Positions 1 to 5,954 of a DNA stretch of 5,954 nucleotides are shown in pieces; the stretch's first letter is position 1, and the number at the start of each line of letters is the position of its first letter. Source of the DNA: Pseudomonadota bacterium (GTDB lineage: Bacteria; Pseudomonadota; Gammaproteobacteria; Steroidobacterales; Steroidobacteraceae); NCBI GenBank assembly GCA_021850555.1, contig JAJZLX010000256.1, positions 1-5,954 of the forward strand, in the 5' to 3' direction. Under the pieces are notes generated by a model. That model worked only from the letters and a program-made list of their open reading frames with translations, did no database searches and was not told the DNA's origin. Made by a program: the position numbers and the translations under genes.

Positions 1-1
1 T

Positions 2-1021
2 CGCGAATACATGTACCGCGGCGAATGGGCCGAGGCGCTGGTTGCGGCGGTGAGAGCCGATGGCGGCAAGATGACGATGGCCGATCTGCGCGACTACGAA
101 GTCATCTGGAGCGAGCCGACGCATGCGAGCTATCACGGCTATGACATCTATTCGCACGGATTGCCCGCTGCGGGGGGCGTCTGTCTTTCTGAGGCGATGA
201 ATCTCGCGGAACTCGCCGAATTGTCGAGCATGGGGCGGTATTCCGAGGCTCCTGAAGCGCTCTTCTGGCTTGCGCAAATTGCCAAGCCGGCCTTCGTTCT
301 CGGATCGGCGCCGATTGCCGATGCGGCTGGACTGCAGGCGGCGATCCGCTCACTCGGTATCGATCTATCGCTGTCCTCGAGGCTCGACAGGAGGACCTCC
401 AAGGCATTGTGGGCTGCCATCAAGTCCGGGCGGCTGCCAGGTATTGGTGCGCCTCCGGCAGTGCCCGCCCATTCGGACTCGGTCGTGGCCATCGATCAGT
501 GGGGAAACATGGCGGCGGTGGTCCACTCCATCAATACGGTGAGCTGGGGATCCACGGGGATATTCGTCGAGGGGATCTCGATTCCGGATTCCGCCGCATT
601 CCAGCAGCACGCCGTGGCCGCGGCCGGACCCGGTCGTCGGCTTCCCGATCCCACCAATCCCGGCCTCGTATTGAGGAACGGAAAGCCCGTGATGGCCTTC
701 GGGTCCATTGGCGCGGGTCTTCACATCCGGACCGTCGGATCCCTCATTGCCGTGCTGGACTTCGGCCTCACGCCTCAGCAGGCGATCAATGAGCCGAGCA
801 TCGGCTGCTTCGAGATGGGGGGCATCGGCAGACTCACGGTCGGAGCCAAGGAGTTCCCGCCCGAATTTCTCAAGGCAGTGCGCGATCTCGGCCAGGAGGT
901 GGTCGAGAGCGATCCGTTGCGCGGCTATTGGATTGGCATTCAGATCGATCCCGTGACGCGTGAGCTGCATGGCGGGGCCATCCGGGAGCTCGCCATGGGC
1001 GGCCGCGCGGTCGGTTACTGA
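2..1021 (+). CDS. Gamma-glutamyltransferase-family protein, 5'-truncated, atypical active site
   Basis: This is the C-terminal part of a GGT-family (Ntn-hydrolase fold) protein. The frame is open to the left edge, and the ATG at 11 lies inside the conserved segment YRGEWAEALVAAV, so the true start is upstream. Residue numbers here count from that Met. Family marks are the GGKMTMADLRDY segment (19-29), the PAAGG turn (52-56), the SVVAIDQWGN strand pair (157-166) and SINT (173-176). A GSIGAG loop (231-236) stands where classical enzymes have GSPGG, and the protein ends in GY as E. coli GGT does. Classical GGTs self-cleave at a Thr in TTHxSVV and transfer or hydrolyse gamma-glutamyl groups. Here that stretch reads AHSDSVV (153-159), with no Thr, and the conserved Ser pair of the oxyanion hole appears as Asp-Pro (213-214). 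I recall similar H-S-D variants among annotated GGT-like proteins, so this looks like a distinct subfamily and not a broken gene. Its activity and any signal peptide are unknown. It is the first visible gene of the cluster. Confidence 0.88.
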   Translation, partial: REYMYRGEWAEALVAAVRADGGKMTMADLRDYEVIWSEPTHASYHGYDIYSHGLPAAGGVCLSEAMNLAELAELSSMGRYSEAPEALFWLAQIAKPAFVLGSAPIADAAGLQAAIRSLGIDLSLSSRLDRRTSKALWAAIKSGRLPGIGAPPAVPAHSDSVVAIDQWGNMAAVVHSINTVSWGSTGIFVEGISIPDSAAFQQHAVAAAGPGRRLPDPTNPGLVLRNGKPVMAFGSIGAGLHIRTVGSLIAVLDFGLTPQQAINEPSIGCFEMGGIGRLTVGAKEFPPEFLKAVRDLGQEVVESDPLRGYWIGIQIDPVTRELHGGAIRELAMGGRAVGY

Positions 1022-1022
1022 G

Positions 1023-1027
1023 AGGAG
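1023..1027 (+). promoter_or_regulatory. Ribosome binding site of the first S9 peptidase
   Basis: AGGAG within a GAGAGGAGAG purine run lies 4 bases before the ATG at 1032, just after the stop of the GGT-like gene. It decides the start of the first S9 peptidase in favour of 1032 over the in-frame ATG at 960, which lies inside the GGT-like coding region. Confidence 0.75.
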
Positions 1028-1031
1028 AGCG

Positions 1032-3050
1032 ATGATTCAGGGGCTTGATGTGCGTCGGCGCGATATCAGAGAAACCGTCCTCTACCGGGAGGTTGTGCGA
1101 TTCTATGAGCAGATCCATGCGCCGGGCACGGATCGGGTGACCGATGCAGCGGATATCGCGGTCCGACCGGATGGCGTGGTCGCTGCCTTCACTGGCTCTA
1201 TCTACCAGAATCTGGACAGGCCGCCGGTGACCCGGATATGCACGGTGAATCTCCAATCGGGCGAGCTGCACGTTCAGGGCGCTACCACCGGCAGCGACAG
1301 GTTGCCGCGCTGGTCGCCCGATGGGAAGCGGCTGGCATTTCTCTCGGACCGGCGCGAAGCCGGAAACTTCCAGTTGTACCTTACCGATGGCGCGGCGACC
1401 ATGAAGCCGCTCGCGGCGCCCGAGGTGGACGGAATCATCGAATACCTGCAGTGGTCTCCGGACGGGCGCTCGCTACTGCTCGGAGTGGCAGGTTTCGGCG
1501 CGGATTTTGCGGGTTGCCAAGGAGGCCACAAGACCGTCGGCCGCGACGGCGAGCTTCCAGCATGGACGCCCCTCATTGAATCCGGTGCCGAGGAGAATCT
1601 CTGGCGAAGACTTTTCGTGTTCGACATCGCCGAGGGTACGGCGCGATGCATCTCGCCGATCGGGACCAATTTCTGGGAAGCGTGCTGGCTCGGCAACGGG
1701 AAGGTGGCCGCGGTCACCTCCTCCTCGCATAGCGAAGGCTCATGGTACGAGGCGCGTCTCCAATGTCTCGAGCTCGGCAGCGACGAGCTGGAGGTGCTCT
1801 ACACACCGAGCGATCAGATCGGCGTCCTCGCCGGATCGCCGTCGGGGCAGCGCTTGGCATTCGTGGAGGCGGTCTGCAGCGACCGGATGATCGTCGCCGG
1901 CACCCTCAACGTCCTGTCGCTCGATCGGGGCAATATAGACTCCGTCGACACGCAGCAAGCCGATATCACGCACGCCGAGTGGCGTGACGACAACCATCTC
2001 ACCTATGCCGGGATTCGTTCCCTCGATACCGTCATCGGTGAGATGGATGCGCGGGAGCCCTCTGTCGGTCGCGAGTATTGGGCGAGCCGGCAGAAGACGA
2101 TCGGCGGCTGGAATCCGGTCTGTGCTCCGTTGCCGGCCGGCGGTGCTGTCGCGATAAGCGAAGCGTACGAGACTCCTCCGGCGATCACCCTGTTCGGTCC
2201 TGGAACCGAGCGTGCGCTCCTGTCGCTGGCAGCCCCTGCTACGGGCGAGAAGGGCATCAGTACGGCGCACGTCGAGCCCTTCAATTGGCGAGCACGCGAT
2301 GGCCTTCAGATGCAGGGATGGGTCATCCGTCCTCCCGGCGCCGGACCGTTCCCGCTCGTGATGGATATTCACGGCGGGCCCGTCTGGTGCTGCCGTAATC
2401 GTTGGCAGGGCAGATTGCGCGGTGCCAAGGTGCTCGCCGATCATGGCATTGCCTCGATCTATCCGAACCCCAGAGGCAGCAGCGGGCGAGGGCGGGAATT
2501 CGCCCGGCGGGTCAAAGGTGACATGGGAGGCGAAGATACCCACGATTACCTCACCGGAATCGATGCTCTGGTCGAAGCCGGAATAGCGGATCCAAAGCGC
2601 CTCGGAGTGACCGGTATCAGCTACGGCGGATTCATGTCGGCGTGGCTCATCACGCAGGATAGCCGTTTCGCGGCGGCCGCCCCCATCTCCTGCGTGTCCG
2701 ACTGGTACAGCGAGCATCTGACGTCCCAGATTGGCGAATTCGTGCGATTGTTTCTACAAGCCGATCCGGCGACACCGCATGGGCGGATGTTCGATCGAAG
2801 TCCTACGATGTTCGCTCATCAAGTGCGCACACCCACGCTGCAACTGACGGGAGCACAGGACCAAAATACTCCTCCGACGCAGGCGTTGGAGTTTCATCGG
2901 GGATTGCTGATGCAAGGCGTGACCAGCGTACTGGCGACGTATCCCACCGCCGGGCATGGAATCCGCACGTTCCCGGAGGTGGTCGATGCGACCGCCAGAT
3001 ATGTAAGTTGGATGCTGCGGCACTTGCAGCCGGAGGTGACTGGTGAGTGA
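1032..3050 (+). CDS. S9-family serine peptidase (acylaminoacyl-peptidase/dipeptidyl-peptidase type), first paralogue
   Basis: This is a 672-residue prolyl-oligopeptidase-superfamily enzyme, expected to cut short peptides that can reach the active site beneath the beta-propeller. There is no signal peptide, as the N-terminus is a charged helix, so it is probably cytoplasmic. The propeller (about 35-410) shows PD40-like blades: WSPDGKRLAFLSDR (94-107), WSPDGRSLLLG (141-151) and AGSPSG (267-272). A glycine-rich GVAGFGAD segment (151-158) is shared with the downstream paralogue. The hydrolase domain (about 415-672) has HGGP (447-450, oxyanion region), NPRGSSGRG, and the nucleophile elbow GISYGG with Ser530. 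Asp610 (GAQDQN) and His642 (AGHG) complete the triad. The 80 and 32 residue spacings match acylaminoacyl peptidases more closely than true prolyl oligopeptidase. The start at 1032 is chosen for its Shine-Dalgarno and because the paralogue aligns from RRDIR. The gene sits 10 bases behind the GGT-like gene and overlaps the next by 8 bases, suggesting co-transcription. The exact substrate is unknown. Confidence 0.93.
   Translation: MIQGLDVRRRDIRETVLYREVVRFYEQIHAPGTDRVTDAADIAVRPDGVVAAFTGSIYQNLDRPPVTRICTVNLQSGELHVQGATTGSDRLPRWSPDGKRLAFLSDRREAGNFQLYLTDGAATMKPLAAPEVDGIIEYLQWSPDGRSLLLGVAGFGADFAGCQGGHKTVGRDGELPAWTPLIESGAEENLWRRLFVFDIAEGTARCISPIGTNFWEACWLGNGKVAAVTSSSHSEGSWYEARLQCLELGSDELEVLYTPSDQIGVLAGSPSGQRLAFVEAVCSDRMIVAGTLNVLSLDRGNIDSVDTQQADITHAEWRDDNHLTYAGIRSLDTVIGEMDAREPSVGREYWASRQKTIGGWNPVCAPLPAGGAVAISEAYETPPAITLFGPGTERALLSLAAPATGEKGISTAHVEPFNWRARDGLQMQGWVIRPPGAGPFPLVMDIHGGPVWCCRNRWQGRLRGAKVLADHGIASIYPNPRGSSGRGREFARRVKGDMGGEDTHDYLTGIDALVEAGIADPKRLGVTGISYGGFMSAWLITQDSRFAAAAPISCVSDWYSEHLTSQIGEFVRLFLQADPATPHGRMFDRSPTMFAHQVRTPTLQLTGAQDQNTPPTQALEFHRGLLMQGVTSVLATYPTAGHGIRTFPEVVDATARYVSWMLRHLQPEVTGE
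3032..3036 (+). promoter_or_regulatory. Ribosome binding site of the membrane-protein gene
   Basis: GGAGG, extended to GGAGGTGA, lies inside the last codons of the first S9 peptidase, 6 bases before a GTG at 3043. It supports GTG as the start codon and a coupled start overlapping the upstream stop codon at 3048-3050. Confidence 0.75.
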
Positions 3051-3774
3051 GTCCGATGGAACTCGATTGAAGGCCGATGGCGCCGCAGGCGCGTCTCATG
3101 AAGCTTCCGCATCGCCAGCAACTGTAGCGCCTGGGCCTCAGAATCGGCCGAACACCCGTCGGATGCTGCGGGATATCGCCATAGATGCAGGAGTTCCTAT
3201 TGGATGCTACTGGCTCTCGATGGCCTTCATCTCGCACTCCGAAGTGGTGGCGCTCATCGTGGCGAGCGTCTTTCCATTGCTGAAGAGTCTGTACGAACTG
3301 TTGCAAAGACGCAGGCTCGATCCCATCAGCATGGCGATACTTCTGGGCCTGATGGTCGGGTTGGGGGCCTTATTCATCGGCGGCGGTACGCAGTTGCTCC
3401 TGCTGCGCGAATCCCTGTTCACGGGGGGCTTTGGGCTAGCTTGTCTCGCGTCACTGTTGTTCCGGTCCAGACGTCCCTTGATGTTCTTCTTTGCACGCTT
3501 CAGTGCGGCAGGCAGCGATCCGGCCCTGTGCGCTTGGTATGACCAGCTGTGGGAGAACGCCGGGTTCCGGCGAATGCAGCGCATCATCACTCTGGTCTGG
3601 GGGCTGGTCCTGGTCGGTGAATTCACGTTGCGAGTGGTGCTGATCTATACCGTCTCACCTGCCACGGTGCTGGTGGTCTCCCCCACCGTCATGGGCGTTG
3701 CGAGCCTGCTCACGATCGTCTGGACGATGAAATACGGGGCCCGCGCCGGTAAAGCGCTTGCCCGAAGCCATTGA
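3043..3774 (+). CDS. VC0807-family-like integral membrane protein
   Basis: This is a 243-residue membrane protein with a GTG start, set by a strong Shine-Dalgarno and overlapping the end of the preceding peptidase gene by 8 bases. Residues 1-40 are hydrophilic and rich in Ala, Ser and Pro, and are probably disordered. About five or six hydrophobic segments follow, near 43-62, 66-86, 95-115, 121-140, 179-203 and 208-230. Conserved-looking features are an early D-A-G-V-P-I segment, a charged loop QRRRLDPIS (78-86), LLLRESLFTGGFGLA (118-132), SLLFRSRRPL (137-146), LVWGLVLVGEFTLR (184-197) and VVSPT (211-215). I recognise this arrangement as that of the VC0807 family, small bacterial membrane proteins without an established function. 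The recognition is from memory of the pattern. Nothing identifies a transporter motif or a catalytic site. Its place between two peptidases suggests a link to peptide handling, but that is inference only. Confidence 0.85.
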   Translation: MSESDGTRLKADGAAGASHEASASPATVAPGPQNRPNTRRMLRDIAIDAGVPIGCYWLSMAFISHSEVVALIVASVFPLLKSLYELLQRRRLDPISMAILLGLMVGLGALFIGGGTQLLLLRESLFTGGFGLACLASLLFRSRRPLMFFFARFSAAGSDPALCAWYDQLWENAGFRRMQRIITLVWGLVLVGEFTLRVVLIYTVSPATVLVVSPTVMGVASLLTIVWTMKYGARAGKALARSH

Positions 3775-3781
3775 GCGAATC

Positions 3782-3786
3782 AGGGA
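3782..3786 (+). promoter_or_regulatory. Ribosome binding site of the second S9 peptidase
   Basis: AGGGA lies in the 18-base gap after the membrane-protein gene, 6 bases before the ATG at 3793. It is a moderate match to the Shine-Dalgarno consensus. The gap is too short to hold a separate promoter, although one could lie within the preceding gene. Confidence 0.6.
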
Positions 3787-3792
3787 AATCTC

Positions 3793-5772
3793 ATGCAACG
3801 CGACATTCGAACAACTGCACTCTACGATGAGGCTGAAGAGATTTACCGGCGATTCCGCCGGCCCGGTACGGGCCAGATCAGCGATGCGGCGGAGGTGCAG
3901 GCCTCACCGGACGGCAGGCAAGTCGTGTTCAGTGGCACACTGGTTGATACGCTCGAGGGCACGCCGCCGACCCGCATATGCCGAACGGACCTCGCGACCG
4001 GTGACACGCAGGTACTGACGTTCGGCCCGAACGTGGATCGCCTGCCGAAATTCTCGCCCGACGGCCGGCGTATTGCATTTCTCTCGGACCGCGCGAAACG
4101 GGGCGATTACCAGCTGTGCCTGTTGGATCCTCAGAGTGGGGCGGCGCGCTCCACTCCCGCCGTCGAGGGTTGGGTCGAATACCTGCAATGGTCTCCCAAG
4201 GGTGATCGCATTCTGCTGGGTGTGGCGGGGCACGGTGCTGATGTCGCAGGAGGTCAGGGCGCGGTGACGAGCAGGCAGGCCGCAATGGAGTTGCCATCCT
4301 GGATACCTCGGGTCGAGACGGGCGATGATGCCTTCCGCTGGCGACGGCTGTGGATCTATGACGCCGAGGCTGACACCGTGCGGCGGATCGCGGCACCGGA
4401 AAATAACATCTGGGAAGCGTCGTGGTGCGGTAATGACAGCATCGCCGCGATCGTGTCGCCCGGCGCGGGCGAGGGACTGTGGTACAGCGCAACCTTGCGG
4501 CTCCTCGAGGTCGGCAGTGGCGAGTCCCGCCTCATCCATCAGCCCCGGGATCAGCTCGGTTGGCCCGCGGGTTCTCCTTCCGGCAGGCACCTTGCTGTCG
4601 TCGAGGCGATCTGCAGCGACCGCGGGATCGTCGCAGGCGAACTCCTGGTTATCGAGACGGCATCCGGCAAGGTCTTTCGCGTGGACACCCGCGGGATCGA
4701 TGTGACCTACACCGAATGGCGCTCCGAACGCGTGCTCTTGATCGCGGGGCATCGGGGCTTTGAGACGGCGGTGGGCGTCTATGAGCTGGAGAAGCAATCG
4801 TTTACCGAAACCTGGGCGAGCCAGGAGGTTTCATGCGGCGGGCGTTATGCGGCAGTCGCGGGCCTGAATGACCGCGGCGATTGTGTTCTGGAAGGGGAGA
4901 GCTTCACCCGGGCGCCGGAGCTTGCGGTGATCCGCCAGGGGGAGTACCGCCCGAGCAGGTCCTTCGATCTGGGGTACTCGGCGCTCGCCTCCGCGATCGA
5001 TCGAGTTGAGGCGATTCGCTGGCATGCTCCGGATGGACTCGAGATCCAGGGCTGGCTGCTATTGCCGGAGGGCAAGGGCCCGCATCCGCTAGTGTTGCAT
5101 GTCCATGGCGGCCCGATCTGGCACTTCCGCCCGTCCTGTCTCGGACGTGGCGGCGCCGCATTCCTGATGCTCCTGAAGCGCGGCTACGCGGTCCTGATGC
5201 CCAATCCCCGGGGCAGCGCCGGACGCGGACAGGAATTTGCGCGGCGGGTTTTCGGGGACATGGGCGGCTTGGAAACTGGCGATCACCTTTCCGGGCTGGA
5301 TCAGCTCGTCGCGAGAGGCATCGCTGATCCCGCGCGGCTCGGGGTCACCGGCGGCAGCCACGGCGGATTCATGACTTCGTGGATCATCGGACAGGACACC
5401 CGCTTTGCGGCGGCAGTCCCGGTGGCGCCCGTCACTCACTGGGTGTCGGAGCACCTGATCTCGAACATTCCCCATTTCTGCGAGATCTCGCTCGGGGATC
5501 GATTCACGAACCCCGCCGGCAAGTACTTCGAGCGCTCGCCCATCTTCCATGCCCACAAGGTCAAGACACCGACACTGAACATCTGCGGCGCACTCGACCG
5601 CTGTACTCCGCCTTCAGAGGCGGTGCAGTTTCACAATGCGCTCCTGGAGAACGGCGTGAGGTCCGTGCTGATCACATACCCCGAGGAAGGGCATGGGGTT
5701 CGCAGCTTCCCGGCGGCGGTCGATTATGCGGCGCGCGTCGCAGGGTGGTTTACTGCGCATATGCCTGTATAA
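3793..5772 (+). CDS. S9-family serine peptidase (acylaminoacyl-peptidase/dipeptidyl-peptidase type), second paralogue
   Basis: This 659-residue peptidase is co-linear with the S9 enzyme encoded at 1032-3050 and about half identical by eye. It opens with RDIRTTALY (3-11), which aligns with RDIRETVLY near the start of the other, confirming both starts. No signal peptide is visible. Propeller blades include FSPDGRRIAFLSDR (87-100), WSPKGDRILLG (133-143) and AGSPSG (259-264). The shared GVAGHGAD segment is at 143-150, followed by a conserved LPSWIP. The hydrolase domain (about 405-659) has HGGP (438-441), NPRGSAGRG, the nucleophile elbow GGSHGG with Ser522, Asp602 (GALDRC) and His634 (EGHG). Triad spacing is 80 and 32, identical to the paralogue. 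Differences cluster around the active site: His instead of Tyr after the nucleophile, APVTHW instead of SCVSDW, and DRC instead of DQN. Different substrate preferences are therefore likely. It is the last intact gene of the cluster, and transposase-like sequence begins right at its stop. Confidence 0.93.
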   Translation: MQRDIRTTALYDEAEEIYRRFRRPGTGQISDAAEVQASPDGRQVVFSGTLVDTLEGTPPTRICRTDLATGDTQVLTFGPNVDRLPKFSPDGRRIAFLSDRAKRGDYQLCLLDPQSGAARSTPAVEGWVEYLQWSPKGDRILLGVAGHGADVAGGQGAVTSRQAAMELPSWIPRVETGDDAFRWRRLWIYDAEADTVRRIAAPENNIWEASWCGNDSIAAIVSPGAGEGLWYSATLRLLEVGSGESRLIHQPRDQLGWPAGSPSGRHLAVVEAICSDRGIVAGELLVIETASGKVFRVDTRGIDVTYTEWRSERVLLIAGHRGFETAVGVYELEKQSFTETWASQEVSCGGRYAAVAGLNDRGDCVLEGESFTRAPELAVIRQGEYRPSRSFDLGYSALASAIDRVEAIRWHAPDGLEIQGWLLLPEGKGPHPLVLHVHGGPIWHFRPSCLGRGGAAFLMLLKRGYAVLMPNPRGSAGRGQEFARRVFGDMGGLETGDHLSGLDQLVARGIADPARLGVTGGSHGGFMTSWIIGQDTRFAAAVPVAPVTHWVSEHLISNIPHFCEISLGDRFTNPAGKYFERSPIFHAHKVKTPTLNICGALDRCTPPSEAVQFHNALLENGVRSVLITYPEEGHGVRSFPAAVDYAARVAGWFTAHMPV

Positions 5773-5954
5773 GGGCGTAGCGCTCGCGGGCCAGCCGATG
5801 TCGCAGGAGCGATTGGGACGCCGCTCCCGTCTGGCGCATGGCTTCAAGGTCCTCGTCAGCGAAGAGTAGCTCGCGCCAGGCTTCGCGCATGTGCCACTCG
5901 ACATAGTAGGCGAGCACGCACAGGAATATGTGGGCGCGCACCCGATCCTCCAGG
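5750..5954 (-). pseudogene. Remnant of an IS1634/IS4-like transposase, C-terminal end
   Basis: The minus strand is open from the right window edge. Starting LEDRVRAHIFL and continuing with LAYYVEWHMREAW and LLFADED, it matches the C-terminal end of DDE transposases of the IS1634 (IS4-like) type, where a DRVRAH...YYVEWHM motif is characteristic. Most of the gene, including the catalytic acidic residues, lies beyond the window. After about position 5828 the frame loses resemblance to the family and runs to a stop at 5750-5752, inside the end of the peptidase gene. Another minus-strand frame at about 5802-5819 reads VPIAPA, resembling the DPVAPA usually found next in the family, which suggests a frameshift. 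The family's usual further C-terminal tail is absent, and no terminal inverted repeat was found. Identification is from memory of the motif. Whether the part to the right of the window is intact cannot be seen. Confidence 0.72.

Larger units (their letters stand above)
2..5772 (+). other. Probable four-gene operon
   Basis: Four plus-strand genes are separated by a 10-base gap, an 8-base overlap and an 18-base gap, and each of the three complete genes has a Shine-Dalgarno. No terminator hairpin or promoter-sized gap lies between them. The promoter and any regulator must be left of the window. No terminator was recognised after the stop at 5770-5772, where the transposase remnant begins, so the original 3' end of the operon may have been altered. 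Confidence 0.7.

Noticed and set aside
11..13. ATG at 11 as the start of the GGT-like gene
   Set aside because: It lies inside a conserved mid-protein GGT segment, and the frame is open to the window edge. The family needs several hundred more N-terminal residues.
960..1031. ATG at 960 as the start of the first S9 peptidase
   Set aside because: It lies inside the GGT-like coding region and adds 24 residues with no counterpart in the paralogue. The ATG at 1032 has a good Shine-Dalgarno.
1740..2717. Long minus-strand open frame of 325 codons
   Set aside because: It is antisense to a well-supported S9 peptidase and has no recognisable domain. It is the usual by-product of GC-rich codon use.
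3904..4797. Minus-strand open frame of 297 codons
   Set aside because: It is antisense to the second S9 peptidase propeller, has no domain or credible start context, and is a compositional shadow.
1032..5772. Lasso-peptide isopeptidases (S9-like) as the identity of the two peptidases
   Set aside because: There is no lasso precursor, maturation enzyme or TonB-type receptor in the window, and both proteins lack signal peptides.
5614..5904. Minus-strand open frame of 96 codons at the right edge
   Set aside because: It overlaps the peptidase 3' end and the transposase remnant in another frame, and shows no recognisable family.
5773..5954. Rho-independent terminator behind the operon
   Set aside because: No GC-rich stem followed by a T-run was found. 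The region reads as transposase sequence on the other strand.

Overview
The window is a GC-rich stretch of bacterial chromosome. Base composition, compact same-strand genes and gene families fit a proteobacterium, but nothing fixes the genus. It is almost entirely coding. One tightly packed plus-strand cluster fills positions 1 to 5772, and a decayed transposase end on the minus strand occupies the right edge.

Layout: (1) The C-terminal part of a gamma-glutamyltransferase-family protein, whose start lies left of the window. It keeps the fold signatures but lacks the residues that make a classical GGT catalytic. (2) After a 10-base gap, a cytoplasmic S9-family serine peptidase of the acylaminoacyl-peptidase type, with an N-terminal beta-propeller and a C-terminal alpha/beta hydrolase. 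(3) Overlapping its end by 8 bases, a 243-residue membrane protein resembling the VC0807 family. (4) After 18 bases, a second S9 peptidase that is clearly a paralogue of the first. (5) Directly behind it, a minus-strand remnant of an IS1634/IS4-like transposase, cut off at its 3' end and apparently frameshifted.

The spacings, the shared strand and a ribosome binding site before each complete gene suggest a single operon. A reasonable inference is a peptide-processing module: a GGT-like amide hydrolase or acyltransferase, two cytoplasmic peptidases of different specificity, and a small membrane protein of unknown function. The substrate cannot be read from the sequence. The families are known. 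The less ordinary points are the atypical GGT active site, the two S9 paralogues with a membrane protein between them, and the truncated transposase abutting the last peptidase stop. No RNA genes, CRISPR arrays or convincing terminators were seen.
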